Notes: a model not told the origin generated them from the letters alone. A stretch of DNA of 64,000 nt from Doris montereyensis (GCA_037039925.1 JAXRKP010000162.1:20001-84000), one strand, 5' to 3'. Counted from the stretch's first letter, positions 26,836-39,440 are shown. Numbers and translations: made by a program.

Positions 26836-29800
26836 GTAAATGCTGTCAATTTAAAAACATTAAAAAAACCCAGCTTATTTCAAAGCACATTGTTACAATT
26901 TTTTTTAACCTGCTACAAGACCACTTTCCCTCATACTCCATTCTATGAGCAGAATGGCAATACAGAAGTAGCTGTCTAAGAACATGCACCTTGGGAGATC
27001 GAAAAATTGCACTGATGGGCAGATCGTGTTAATGAGCGGATGGCAAATGTGAATGCACAAAAAAAGGCTACGACCATGATTAAATTCTAACCCAACTTGT
27101 CAATCATACAATCATCAGTTTAATGAGGGGCAAGGGTGGAACTTTATGAGCCAATGGCTATCTATTTCTACCAATGAAGTGCTTAACAAACCCATGAACG
27201 TTTCCTCACTCGCCAACATCACATTGGTTGGGGGCGCATCTTTCATTTAATTGACCTCAAATATATATGTAATAATTTAGACCATTGTTTGTTTTGCCTA
27301 CACAAAACGTTGTGCATCGTAACACTGCGCTGTCTAGCAGGTTGACTAAGATTCACAGTTAACTACCTGTTATGCTAGACGATGACCATTGTTTGCTTGT
27401 CTGGGGTTGATGAAATCTACACCTTGCTGTCTGACAGGTAGAGAGAGTGTATGCTGTGAGCACCTATTTATTACAAGTGAGAGACAGGGCTTGATCATCT
27501 ACCCATCTGATTTAATTGAAATGCCTTCATATTTAAAATCTATGGAAAAAAGACATCTGTCATGACAACTTTGACAAGTTAGAAATTTGTTAAAAATCAT
27601 ATTGTTAGCCGGTCCGGGCATGTCGTTAAGGCATGCTTATATATCTATATATATAATTATGAGTTGGTCGATCTTTGTTCGCCAAAGGCACTGATGATAG
27701 CCCACTAAGAGTAACCATAGTTTGCATATATAGACTTTAAATCATGTCCATATCATTTTTGTTTGAGGAAATGTTCTGCCAAAAAGGACGTTGAAATTAT
27801 ATGTAAACTTCATTGTTTCCCCGTCTTTGTGAGTATCATTTTCATTCAGCTCGCCAGCCATTTTGAAGAGGTTATACCGGGTAATTAAAAAGTTGGAATA
27901 GTACCTTCACATCTGCCTGCTTACCTCAGACTTGAATACCAAGCCGATCTAATAATAGTCATACTAGGTACCACCAGGGGTGTAATATGCTTGTATATAT
28001 ACAGAGAGAGAGAGACAGAGAGGGAGGGAGGGAGGGAGGGAGGAGAGAGAGAGAGAGAGACGCGCGCTTTCTCTGATATGATTTATATAATATTAGATAA
28101 ACAATGATTCAAATAAGGCCCCCAAAAGATTGAATGGCTTTGTATGGGAAATTAATGAGGTCTGAACCCAGACACAAAGATCATCATAATATTGTGGACT
28201 GGGATTTGGCTGAATGCATCACTAATGTTGAATGTCGCTCATCTTTTCAGCTTTTTAATGTGTTAATAAAGCTGCAGTAGTTTGATTTTCTATCTTACAG
28301 CTTAGTACTTGACAAGTCTTCATGTTGAAAAAGATTGAAGTTTTATTTGAAATATAATGTCATTGGCCGTTGTTGACGAAAAAGTGATGATTTAAAGAAC
28401 AGAAGCTTTCATTTGTCATTTACACTTACACATCCTCAAACTTTGAAGAATTTGTCATGAATATCAAGTGTCAAGCTCTAAATTTCAGACTCATCATTTT
28501 ATTTTATTTTGTTGTTTTTGGAAGCAAGCTTTCTGGCCTGATGGTATTTAAGTGAATAAACATAATATAATTTGCTTTTGTGGGCTTTTCTACCCTTAAT
28601 TAAAAAAGAAATTCAAATAGAAATTTTTAAATTGTTTTATTTAGACACTCAAATGATCCCTGTTAACTTTATTTACATGTGAACATTTCAGCTGTATTTA
28701 TGTCACCAACAGGGCAAGTCCCCTTACCTTCGTACGACTTATCGATACACTCCACTCTTGGCATGGATTTTGACGCTGAATTTCTGGCTGACACCATTGT
28801 TTGGAAAAGTAATCTTTATCATCTTTGACGTATTAGTGGGCCATGCCATTTTCAGACTCATAAAATTCTCTGGACATCGAGATGTCGTAGCAAGGAACTG
28901 TGCACTTTTGTGGCTTTTCAACCCGATTTCTGCAACAGTGTCCAGTCGTGGAAACGCAGAATCCATCATGGCATTCCTTGTTCTCACATCTTTGACTTTC
29001 CTCATCCAGAGAAGAATTATTCTTGCTTCATTATTTTACTCTCTTTCAATTCACTTTAAAATATACCCTGTTACCTTTGCTTTGCCAATTTATCTCTACC
29101 TTGGATATTCTATGCCGGTGCAATCAAAGACACCAAGAAGAGAAATTGTAGAGACCAATTTTATCCAGAGGATTAATTCCTTGATCATCAATTTGATGCC
29201 AAACAAAGAAAGACTGATATTTGCAGCAGTATCCTCTCTTGTTTTGGGATCTCTGACAGCATTTTTCTACTGGATGTAAGTTTGTGTCGTTGTTTTTGTG
29301 TGTTATTGTTGTTATTATTTTCAGTCAAGGATTTTTGTTGTGTTGTTGTTTTGAGGGCGATGGGAATTTGATTGGTGGTGGATTAGAAAAGGAGATGCCT
29401 CTTTGTATCTTGTTGCTGTGCATTTTTGTCATATATTTGCTTTTTCTGTTTTGTAATTCCTTCCAATGAAAAGAACAACAAAAAACAAAACAAACCAACC
29501 AACATGAAAACCTCTGTCATATTAAATTAAAGTATTAGGAAAGCTCTGAAATAAGTTAACTTCCCAACCAAGAAACCATATCCTAGGAAATAAAAATGAG
29601 CATAATAAATGTGGAAGATTTAGAAAATTTCCAACAGTAATACATATACAGTGGTCTCCACCTTGATGCTGTTTCTCCGGAGACAACAGGAAAGCTGGAG
29701 TAATGTAGATAATGTTCATAAATTAGATTTTTACGCCTGGAGTTCAAACTCAAAAGAGGAGGAAGGATCAGAGAGAGAATGAAGAAAGAAACAGTGTTCA

Positions 29801-32800
29801 TTTCAATAAAATCTCATTCCTCTTCTGTTTTCATACTAATCGTAAAACTTAGCCATTACATCAAACAATTAGGCATAGATCTAACTCATTTGAGTCCATC
29901 ATCATTCCTTTATCAATAAAAATATGATTCCCGTTGGCATTAGTAATGGAAGCATCTTTGATTTGGTCAAGATGTTCCAAAGACAGTGATTGATTTGCGG
30001 GTATCGCAGGCCACTAAACATAGTTGTAAATTTCCTCGTTCATCTGATGGGTAACTGGCGTCAATATCAACAGAGTCTTGCTTAGATTTTAGGCCTACAA
30101 CTTGATGTACATGTTCCACATAGAGAAAAATGCAACATTGTCAATCTGATTTAGAATTTTCGTTTACTTGCATGAGTTAAACAGATCATTTGGCCTTCCG
30201 ACGAAATATAAACCATTTGTGAGTTGTTAGCCAAACTGAAGTTGATCAGAAACCATTGTGCAATTGTTTTTCACTTTTATTTTCAAGTTGTGCAATTATG
30301 AATTTAAAAATGATGAAAGATGTTTCAAATTTGCTTTCAAATGATGATAAAGATTGTTATAATTGCAAGGGATCTGGTTTAGGCATCAAGGAATCTCATT
30401 CACTTCTAGAAACTTCCAACTATGTGTTCATACTGGTAGAATTTGGTAGAGGAACCTAAGATATTAAACCCAATAGATACATGCCAAAATGATGTTCATC
30501 TGCTTATCTTTATTGCAACATCCAACAAATTAAACTCTTGTTTCTTTCATAGCTTGTGTACTAGTAATACAACTTGACTGTCAATGTCATCTTGGGTTTT
30601 ATTTTAATTTTTTTAAATGCTCTCTCCTAGTCCAATCCAAATTTGTTTGTTATGACAAAGAAAGAATCAATTTTCTTTTCATATTTTGATGCTGTCCTCA
30701 CTCTATGTATATTATTTTTATTTCCTTTCTATTGTTTTCACCAGGTATGGTTGGATTTTCCTGTACGAGACCTATCTTTATCATGTTGTAAGAGGGGATA
30801 TCAAGCACAACTTCTCTCCCTACTTCTATCTGCTCTATTTGACCGCAGACGTACAGAAAGGCGTTCCACTGTGCCTGCGTCTGCTAGTCTTTTTGCCACA
30901 AATGATTTTACTGCTGGCCGTGGGCGCTAAATGTCACAAAGATCAACCTCTGGCATGGTTTCTATCCACATTTGTCTTTGTCATTGGAAACAAAGTTTGC
31001 ACATCACAGGTTTGTTACATTTTGTACAATTTATTTGATCTTTTAAAGAAAGTTTTTTGATTTATTTCAACTTTCTTACTTTTTCATGTCTAGTATAAAA
31101 TATTGATGATAAAATAATCTTTGCTATAACACTGACAGAGCTGGAAATAAGGTCCAGGGGAACGCTGTAAAATGCATCTCTGCTAACCACTCACGACACA
31201 CTAACTCATCAAACCTTGTGAAGAAACTCGACCTCGAACCGGTGTGAGACGAAGAAGAGCAAAGGCCTCAGCCATGTTCACAATAACCAACAACATCATG
31301 AAGATATCTCTGCCCCATATAATAAACCACTATCAGAGACACACAAGAAGCCACAACAAAAAACTGACAATTCCAAAATCCAACGTTTACGCCCATCTAC
31401 ACTAGTGTTTAACAATCTGCCACCCTTATCTGAAACTCTCACAGTCAAGATACCATCTATTCTACACATTGACACATTTAGTAGACTACCATCAATTTAT
31501 TAGGCCAATAAGAGATGTAACTGGATATTGGTGATTCAAAACCGGGGTTTTCACAGATATGAAGAAGAAGACTCATGCCATTTTATTTAGTATGTGTATT
31601 GAATTGTATGCTTGAAATGAATAAGTCTGTCGTTTTTTTGTATTTTTTAAAACTTATCTCAAAATGTGGACAAATTTACTGTTTTGAAAGACCATAATTT
31701 CACTTACTAATCTTTTAAAAATAAAAGGTTTTATCACCACGTACTTTTAGATATCACTATTAATCAAACTAAAATACCAATAATCATTGCCTATTTATAA
31801 ATTCAGATATTTTATTAACTGCAGATCAGTTTACAATGTCTTCCTATCAAGGAGCTGTAGAAGGAAAATAAATCGATAGAAAATCTTTAAAAATCCTAAC
31901 GTCTATAACTAGAATCACAAAAATTTGCATCCAGGCTACCTACAAATTATTGTGTTCCTGCCCTATCAATCAATCTATTGTTAGACCACGAAGTCCAAAT
32001 ACTTTATAGATAGTCTAAATCATAGTGATTTAGATCCTTCGCGTATGTTGTGACAGTAGGCAATTGAAGGGCGCTCCTGACTTCTTTTCTTTTACTCTTT
32101 CTCCTGTCTTTCTTTCATGTGGCTGTTTGGTCTTACGTCGAGGGGACTCGGTAGTCGAGAGGCAAGGTGTCTGTCTCTCAACCAAAAGGTCAGGTAGAAA
32201 AGTTTTATAAATTTAAAAAAAAAAAACTTACCCCCTTTTCCAGGTAGAGGGATCGACACCATTGGAGACGGACGATAAAAAGGAGGTCCCTTGTGCAGAT
32301 CACAACACTCTGTGCATGTTAAAGATCCTATGACTGTTTACAGAGCAGTCCGGGCAAAAAATTAGCAATAAGACTGATAAGAATTGAATTAAAGTTATAT
32401 GTATTTTCACAATGAAAATCCAAGATAGTGGCAAATACATGGCAACCACATGAACAAAAATTGTTAAAATATTTTTCAGCTAATTTAGACATGCCGAGTA
32501 CAAAATTATCTATATCAAATAATTATTAAAAAACATGTTCAGGGACCCCCCATCCTTAATTACAAATAGTAACAAAATATTTGTTTTGATATTGTTTTTC
32601 AGTATTTTTTATGGTACTTGAGTATCTTACCTGTGATCATTCCACATTTGGACATGACATGGAAGAGAGGAGGGTTCTTGACAGGCCTATGGTTTGCAGG
32701 ACAAGTAAGTCTATTGCCTTTTGCCTCGTCTTATCATATTAAAGGCGATAGATTAGGCGAGATGGAAAGAGAGATTAAAGTGTCCTTTATCATGACAGAT

Positions 32801-35606
32801 TTATCTCATCCACAAGTTTTTTCCTCGTATACATCTCTCTATATTTTACACACATAGATATTCTCAAGATGAATATTTTTAAATTCGTATTACAGTAGTG
32901 ACCGCCTAAATGTCCGTAAATGTCCCTAAATGCCCGCCATCTCAGTGAAACTGAATTATTTCTATATAAATTGCCCCTCTAAACGCTGTTTGAAAACCAA
33001 GATTTTCGCCTAAATGCCCGGTCTCAACGACAACTGCAGGTATTTTTTTCTCTAAAGTATCATAAAATACGTCCGTAATTGATTAAATGTTCTGTTTTTC
33101 TTTATCATACATGCAATCTGATTGCTAATCTAATAGGGCTTATGCCGGTCAACGATGTGCCATGCATTGCAACCACCTTTCATTACCAATCCATTGTAGG
33201 CCCTAATGTACTAAACGTTGACCAATCTTCTATTCATAACTCCACCCAATGTACAGCACATCCTTTGTCCCATTGGATCACTAGTTTGTCATCAGGCAAT
33301 TAGAATTGAACTGTCTTCCGGACTCGCCCACATCTCTTTCTTGATGTCGTAAGTGGCATGCAATCACCTGGCGTCTTTAGATTGGACGCTCATCGTGATC
33401 GAGGGACAAGGTGTGAACAGTTTTATTGCCTTATTGGCCGTATCCAATGTGACTTCGAGTCTTCGTGGCGAGAGACGTTCAACCCATCCGCACGCTTACT
33501 ACCTCAGCATTTAAAAGCGTAATGGTTTCCAGGTTTCCTTTTTCATTAATAAATTTTTTTTAAAGCTGATGGCTTTTCCAAAAACAAACGACCTGGCTAT
33601 GAATCTTTATCCTTGTCTATCTGTTGTCTTAATTTCAACATGATTATGAATCGAAGGAGTTGTAAGATTCATATTAATTTATTCACACATTGGTCCCATT
33701 TGATGAGGCTTTTTTTATCCAGTTTTTCTCATCCAAATTTGTATAATAACTTAAGTCATAGATCTCATGATTAAATAAGTTACGTGATTATAGTGTGGGT
33801 TATGCCAGTTAATGAGGAAGCAAACATTGGATCAGGTCCTTTTCTCTTAGCTTCCATAGTAACAACTTGAATTTTGCACGGCTACATACAGATCTACATC
33901 TTGAAAAAAAAAGAATAAACCAGGAAATGATTTACAAAAGAAGCTTCAAATCATGGACGAAATTGGCAAGTCACTAGGGAAATCCAACGTCACAGAAATA
34001 GGCCTACCCTCAAATTGCTGCCCCTGACCTGCTTTCGCCTAACTGCCCATTTCGCATAATTGCCCGTTTTGTCTGCTTCCCAAGCACCGGGCATTTAGGC
34101 GGTCACTACTGTACCTGCTATCTCTCTCTCTATGTATATATATATTAACAATATTTTTATTTATTATGTAGAAATTAGGATTTTGTTAATCTTTCGGACT
34201 AATCTAAGTTTCAAGCTAAGTATTTTTGAATGTATATATTGGTTTATAGTAAGTCTAGAGTTTGTTTAAGTTTAAGTAGTTCCAAAAAAAAAGCAAAACA
34301 CAGTTTGGGGGATAGGGGGGGGGGTTGGATTGGTGAGTATGGGGCCAAAATGTTGACTTTCTGTTCTTTGCATATTAGGGTAGAACGATCACTTATCTAC
34401 AAGCTTATGGCAAAAAAATGTCCATATGATGTATATTTTTTATTTTACAAAATATTTTGTAGGCTAGGGTAGGTAAAAACAGTCAAAATTTTGATGTAAA
34501 TTACCCTAAGACTGACTGACTGAGAAGATTGGCATTTAAAACCCTTCTAGCAGTTAATTTGTTTAGCTTTCGGAACACCGCGCATCAATCGGCCGATCGC
34601 TTTGTGACATAAAACATGGAGGCCAGCGTCGCGTATGTAAACATGCACACAAGTATAGGAAAAGAGGGAAAAACAAAAAACTGGTCATTTTGACGTCTGT
34701 TTTCAGAGCAATGCTCATCTATACCTATTTTTACAATCCTGTTTACATTTATAACAATGCCAGAGGCTGTCGAAAGAGTAAGAGGGCTGCTACAAGAAGG
34801 GCAACCCGTCTGAAGAATTTGCTTTATGTTATTTTATTTTTATTTCTTTACTTGCATTTTTCTCGAAATGTAGTGTTTTCACACTAAAATTCTATCTCCT
34901 CCGCTATTTACCGACCGATTAGTATTATGTCAGGTTTTTTTATATCTTGTAAACCTTTTGAGAAACTATTTTTTTGTTGTAATAAAAATGCCATTTTTGT
35001 GTAAACGATATATACTATTTTCAAAAATTCTTAAAAATAAAACATCCAAAATATCTGGAAAAAAAACCTGACGTTATTCTTTAGATATTGAATGGAAAAC
35101 ACAATCTACACAGGTTTTGATTGATTTTCTTCATAACTAAGAGAGGCGATTGATTTTGAAAATTGGGTCAAAATCCAAGATGGCGCCCATTTTCTACAAA
35201 CTTTTCAATGATATAGGATGACTATATTTTGACAGTTACTCATATATATACTAAAATAAAAAAACCCAACTCAAAAGCAAAAAAAATCACTACAGGAGGC
35301 CCCCACTTAATGAATTAAAAAAAAACAACCCAATAATCTATCCCTTCTTCTCTCCAAGCGATGAATTAAGAAATTAAATTTTATTGAGCATGTGTCTGTC
35401 CGTTTATAGTTTGTATTGTTTACTAGGAATGGTGAATTTTCTTATTTTCTTATTTTCAGGCCCTCTGGCTTCTACCAGCCTACTGCCTAGAATTTGAAGG
35501 CCTCAACACATTTCTCTTCATTTGGGCAGCTGGGCTGACATTTTTTTTGTTATCAACGCAATTATTTTACACTCTATTGTTACTTGTTACAAATATGAGA
35601 AATTAA
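26676..35606 (+). CDS. GPI alpha-1,4-mannosyltransferase PIG-M (five exons seen; first exon not found)
   Basis: PIG-M transfers the first mannose from dolichol-phosphate-mannose to GlcN-acyl-PI in GPI-anchor synthesis. It is a multi-pass ER membrane enzyme of the GT50 family, active with PIG-X. Five GT-AG exons join in frame: 26676-26835, 28713-29275, 30745-31009, 32603-32704 and 35460-35606, giving about 411 residues (the human protein has about 420). Key signatures are the luminal DxD motif in FTDVDYYVF, then [69 protein letters not shown] and [10 protein letters not shown]. Exon 1 as seen opens mid-helix with no in-frame ATG before the conserved region, and an in-frame stop lies just upstream in the intron, so a short upstream exon with the start codon is missing. 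No frameshift or internal stop is seen. AATAAA follows the stop by 4 bp (35610-35615). Introns hold a LINE relic, a SINE-like repeat and a mariner-type MITE. Confidence 0.93.
27862..27990 (-). repeat. Dispersed repeat family, copy 2, in PIGM intron 1
   Basis: Reverse-complemented, it reads ACACCCCTGGTGGTACC, ACTATTCCAACTTTTTAATTA and TTCAAAATGGCTGGCGAG, matching 18385-18505 in order and spacing. Confidence 0.65.
28009..28064. repeat. (GA)n/(GGGA)n microsatellite in PIGM intron 1
   Basis: GA repeats with a central GGGA block, followed by CGCGCG. Confidence 0.93.
28713..29275 (+). CDS. PIGM exon (SRGNAES region)
   Basis: Begins after CAACAG and ends before GTAAGT in phase 2. It encodes [16 protein letters not shown] and several membrane helices, with the family motifs [11 protein letters not shown] and IYPVTFALP. 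Confidence 0.93.
30745..31009 (+). CDS. PIGM exon (HNFSPYFY region)
   Basis: Follows TTTTCACCAG and ends before GTTTGT in phase 0. The first base completes the Met codon split by the intron. It contains [18 protein letters not shown], conserved in PIG-M/Gpi14. Confidence 0.92.
31140..31565 (+). mobile_element. Non-LTR retrotransposon C-terminal relic in PIGM intron 3
   Basis: Broken frames read [29 protein letters not shown] and [17 protein letters not shown], followed by a YAHLH-like and a DVTGYW-like tail. This is the order of the region after the polymerase domain in non-LTR reverse transcriptases (RNA-A-R-W, LDLEPL-RR, FKI-N). It ends in GATATGAAGAAGAAGACT, a triplet-type 3' tail. Multiple stops show it is dead. 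Confidence 0.65.
32140..32345 (+). repeat. SINE-like repeat in PIGM intron 3
   Basis: A head with box-A-like GTAGTCGAGAGGCAAGGTG and an A-run near 32214 is followed by GAGGGATCGACACC (box-B-like). The 3' block CACTCTGTGCATGTTAAAGATCC resembles the conserved GCACGTTAAAGATCC core found at the 3' part of several animal SINEs. Confidence 0.5.
32603..32704 (+). CDS. PIGM exon (FLWYLSILP region)
   Basis: Follows GTTTTTCAG and ends before GTAAGT, 34 whole codons. It encodes [18 protein letters not shown] and TWKRG, the continuation of the conserved CTSQYFLWYL motif. Confidence 0.93.
32893..34111. mobile_element. Mariner-type MITE, copy 1, in PIGM intron 4
   Basis: The terminal inverted repeats are CAGTAGTGACCGCCTAAATG on both ends (20 of 20 matching), flanked by TA (32891-32892 and 34112-34113). 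This is the Tc1/mariner target-site pattern. The interior (33100-33420) matches, in inverted orientation, the element at 60783-61570. No transposase reading was found, so it is non-autonomous. Confidence 0.88.
34114..35459. other. Rest of PIGM intron 4
   Basis: AT-rich intron sequence. Short open frames near 34230-34890 have no recognisable domains. No further transposon ends were identified. Confidence 0.5.
35460..35606 (+). CDS. PIGM last exon
   Basis: Follows CTTATTTTCAG. It encodes [14 protein letters not shown] and a final hydrophobic segment ending at TAA (35604-35606). A polyadenylation signal AATAAA lies 4 bp later. Confidence 0.92.
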   Translation, partial: ALWLLPAYCLEFEGLNTFLFIWAAGLTFFLLSTQLFYTLLLLVTNMRN

Positions 35607-35615
35607 AGAAATAAA

Positions 35616-36100
35616 AAGCTTTTCTAATTTTTTAAACAAAAAGACAATTGTTAAAAGATGCTTTATTCAGTCTCGTATGCACTTTGTGATATAAGCTGTT
35701 TTTCGTTGGTGATTGCTGGTAGCTGCTAGCCAATCCTGCTTATTTTTTATTTTCAAACCGCTACAGACTGCTACATCTGTCTATCTATCATTTTTTGCTG
35801 TTTTATTTCAATGTACTATGAAATCACTATACACGGTGAATAGGTTTAATTCCAAATCACTTGGTCAGTGAATAACTGGGTGCAATTTGTGTTGCTGTAG
35901 GGAGCAAGTAGATGGATGATATTAAATGGTCTGGTAGATCTTCCTATCTCCTTCAAGCCCTTTTTACATTTCATGTATATTATATGATATCATATTGTGT
36001 TAGAGGCTAGATAGGTCATTTGACCTGTAAAGGCCCTATTTAGAGTTTTAAAAAATGATTTAACGCACAGTAATCATTAAGAACAATGCACATTTATTCT
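35616..36100. other. Downstream of PIGM, nothing recognised
   Basis: AT-rich unique sequence between the PIGM stop and the 3' end of the LINE copy. The PIGM 3' UTR may extend into it. Confidence 0.5.
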
Positions 36101-36233
36101 TTTTTTTCTTTCTTTATTAGCTCCCATTCTACCTTCCGGTGTATGGGTTTTAGATGCCCAAAATAATCTTTCTCCAGGCTGCCCTGTCCTGACAGTTTCT
36201 GTTTCCTTCCGTGAAAGTTAAATTTCTTTGCAT

Positions 36234-37750
36234 TCATGCCTCTTTTATATCTTCTTCCCACTTTCTCCGAGGTCTGCCTTTTGGTCTTTTACCTTGAGTT
36301 TTAGCACTATATACTGATTTAGCTATTCTATTGTCATACATTCTGTTTACATGCCCAAACCATCTCAGTTGATTCATTTCTATCTTAGTTTTTATGCTAT
36401 CTGCTTTGGTTTGATCTCTTATTGTTGTGTTTCTGATTTTGTCTCTTTTAGTTTTCACCACTACTCTTCTTAGATATTTCATTTGGCTGCCTGTACTTTA
36501 CTGTATTTCCTACTGTCTAAGGTCCAGGTTTCACTGCCATAAAGGAGAGTAGGACAATAAACTGTGTAATATACTGCCATTTTGGTTTTTGTTGACAATT
36601 CTTGTTTACCTACAAATGCCTTTCCTAGGTGGTTATATATTGCACTTACCTTTTGGATTCTCTGGCTGATTTCTTCTCTAAGTTTTCCCTCTGAGTTAAT
36701 CATTACTCCTAAGTAATTGTAGCTTTGAACTTGTTCTAAATTCTCACTGCCTAATTTAAGATTTAGTGTTTTAGCTTCCGTAGTTACTAGCATTGTTTTG
36801 GTTTTCTTTGCATATACTCTTATTCCTCATTTATTTAATTCATTATTCATTATATTGATATTTGACTGGAGGTCCCTTTCTGATTTTCCAAACAGAACTA
36901 AATCATCAGCAAATGAAAGCATTGATACATTTACTGGTTTGAGCTTCCACATACCTACATTCATTTTCTTCATGTTTAAAGATGCCTTTGTGACTGAATC
37001 CATAAATGTGATAAACAAAAGAGGACTTATGCTACAACCCTGTCTTACTCCTATATCTACATCAAATTCTTCAGATACATTTCCAGCTACTCTCACTGCA
37101 CATGTTGGTTTATTGTAAAAACTTTTAATGGCTTCTATTAAATTTTGCTCTACGTTGTGTTCTTTTAAGGAATGCCATAGTTCGTCCCTCCTTACAGGAT
37201 CAAATGCCTTTTCTAAGTCAATAAAACACAGGTGCAAGTCAATGTTTCTCTCAAAGAATTTTTCTATTATTTGTCTAATTGTAAATATGTGATCTTGTCT
37301 TGTACACTTCTTCCTGGTCTAAATCCACTCTGATGCTCTTCAATCTGATCCTCTAGTCTTTTCCTTAGTCTCATTTCCAGAATCCTGGCATACACTTTTC
37401 CTGGTACGCTAAGTAGTGATATCCCTCTATAGTTTGAGCATTCCATACTTGATCCTTTCTTGTGTATTGGTACTACAGTTCCCTTTTTCCAGTCGTCTGG
37501 CACTTGTTTGGACTTCCATGCTTGTTGACACATTGCATGTAGTAGTTTGTCTGCCTCTATCCCTTGATTTTTAATAATTTCTGGATAAACTTGGATCTCC
37601 TCCTGGGGCTTTTCCTAATTTCACTTTTCTTATAGCTGTTTGAAGTTCTTCCATTGATACATCTACATCTTTAGCTGTCTCCTCTGGATTACTTGATACT
37701 CTTACTAATTGATCTTTACTCCTTGTTTCATATGTTCTGGAGGGATTATG
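36234..37750 (-). pseudogene. Reverse-transcriptase part of LINE copy A
   Basis: Consecutive broken frames give the RT blocks in order: WKKGTVVPIHKKG and NYRGISLLSVPGKVYARI (37267-37533), LCFIDLEKAFDPVRRDELW and GVRQGCSISPLLF, then SFADDLVLFGKSE with the catalytic FADD at about 36902-36913. After these come KLGSENLEQVQSYNYLGVMI and the C-terminal LRWFGHVNRM with GRPRRKWEED (36234-36482). At least three frame changes and missing stretches separate the pieces. The catalytic aspartates are present, but the gene is not continuous. Confidence 0.9.
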
Positions 37751-39095
37751 TAATTGTTGAAAATACTTTCTCCACGTTTCCATGATTTCGCTGTCTCCTT
37801 TCATTATATCTCTTTTGGTGTTCTTAAGTTGTCGTATTGGGCATGTTTTGGTCTTTCTCATGCTCTTCATTGCTCCCCAGAACAGCTTTTGATTTCCTTG
37901 ATAGCTTTCTTGAAGTCTTTGTCCAAACTCTTCCCATTGTTCCTGTTTTGCTTTCCTAACTTCCTCTTTGGCGATAGTTCTTTTATTCACGTAATCTATC
38001 CTATCCTGTGGTCTCTTTGTTTGCAAGTATTTCTTCCAGGCATCTTTCTTTTCTTTGATCTTAGTCTTGACATTCTCATTCCACCATGCTGCCCTTTTCC
38101 CATCTCCTTTAATTTGTTTCCTACCACAGACCTCTTCAGTACAACTGAGGAGTGTTTCTTTATATATTTGCCACTTTTCTTCTCTTGTACTTTCTCTCAG
38201 ATCCATCTGCCTTTCACTGATAGATCTTTTTATCCTGGATTGGTACATCTGTTTTACTATTGGTTTATTTTGTTCTTCTATTTTGAGTTTAGTAGCTTTC
38301 TTCTCTTTCCTTTTCTGTTTGTTTTCTTCAGTTAATAATCTCATTTTGGCTATCACTAGGTGATGAGCACTAAATATTTCTGCTCCTCTGCTTACTCTAG
38401 CATCCATTGTACTGTAAAAAAGGAGCTGCTAACTATTATGTAGTCTATGATGATTGACTTTTCACATCTGTCTTCATTTAGTCTTGTATATTTGTGGAAA
38501 TCTTTATGAGGAAAAAATGTGTTAACTATTTTCATGTTATTCTTTTTAAGCAAAAATCTATTAATCTCTCTCCATTTGGAAAAGTTATTGTCTCTCCTTC
38601 TTTACCTATTACTCCTCCTGAAGTTTCTACATTGTTGTCTACTCTAGCGTTTAAATCTCCTAAAACCATTAATTCCTCTTTGGGTTTGACTAGTTTGAAA
38701 TTCTCTGCAGCTATTTGTAAATCATTTTCAAAGATATCTTTTTCTTCTTTGGGGCATCTTTGTTTGGTCCATAAGCTATTAATAATTTAATTTCTCTTCC
38801 TTTTGGTTTAATATTTACCTCTAATACCGTGGACTTACAAATTCCAACTTTCTAGTAGCATTTCTTCCTTTTATGCATTAGGAGACCTACTCCTGCTCTA
38901 GCTCTATCTTGACATCTACTCCTGAGAAGATTAAAGCATGATTTGGTCCTACATTTTCTATTTCTTGTCCTTTTTCCTTGTTTCTGTAATAGCCAAAATG
39001 TCTACTTAAATTTTTTCATTTCTTCAGCTAATTCCATTAATTGCCCAAACGTTCCATGTTCCAAAATCACAGTCGATGTTCTTTTCCAGAGTCGT
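37571..39095 (-). pseudogene. Endonuclease and linker part of LINE copy A
   Basis: A 278-residue frame (37571-38407) covers the end of the endonuclease (SAHHLVIAKMRLL, where the family's catalytic D-H pair reads AHH instead of DHH) and a basic linker up to the RT start (ELQTAIRKVKLGKAPG). The earlier endonuclease blocks are visible in other frames between 38430 and 39095: ARAGVGLLMHKR, KLLIAYGPNKDAPK, LMVLGDLNARVDNN and LIDFCLK. The intact second copy reads SDHHLVIAK at the same place, so the Asp loss is specific to copy A. Confidence 0.85.
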
Positions 39096-39224
39096 CTTTG
39101 AAAGTTCAAGCCGGGTATATCATTGTATAAATATTATTTTGAATCAGGTTGTTTTGGATAAGTAGGGATTAGCCCACTCTACCCTAGGTAGATGGTGGGG
39201 CTGTCGCCTTGAGGCCCCTACCGG

Positions 39225-39440
39225 GCCTTGTTATTTTCTGTCAGGGTTAACTCCCTTAGCCTTTTATCATTCAAGACCAGCCTGCGAGGCAGCAGGTTTT
39301 TATTTTCTGTCAGGGTTAACTTCCTTAGCCTTTGGTCAGTCAAGACCGGCCTGCAAGGCAGCAGGTTGTTTTCTTTCAGGGTTAACTCCCTTAGCCTTTG
39401 GTCTGCCAAGACCTGCCTGCAAGGCAGCAGGAGACTCGTG
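39225..39440 (-). repeat. 5' tandem monomers of LINE copy A
   Basis: Three units of about 65-69 bp, each with TTTTCTGTCAGGGTTAACT, CCTTAGCCTTTGGTC and CCTGCAAGGCAGCAGG. They sit at the extreme 5' end of the element and recur at the 5' end of copy B, which makes them part of the element. Promoter function is an inference from their position. Confidence 0.85.

Noticed and set aside
28739..29005. Minus-strand 88-codon frame over PIGM exon
   Set aside because: It is antisense to the conserved PIGM coding exon and has no domain of its own.
34230..34887. Small frames in PIGM intron 4 as alternative exons
   Set aside because: There is no similarity to PIG-M, no phase-matching splice pair, and the flanking exons join perfectly without them.
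37754..38335. 193-codon hydrophobic + strand frame
   Set aside because: It is antisense to the endonuclease/linker coding of LINE copy A. The A-rich sense strand gives a Phe/Leu/Ser-rich antisense frame.
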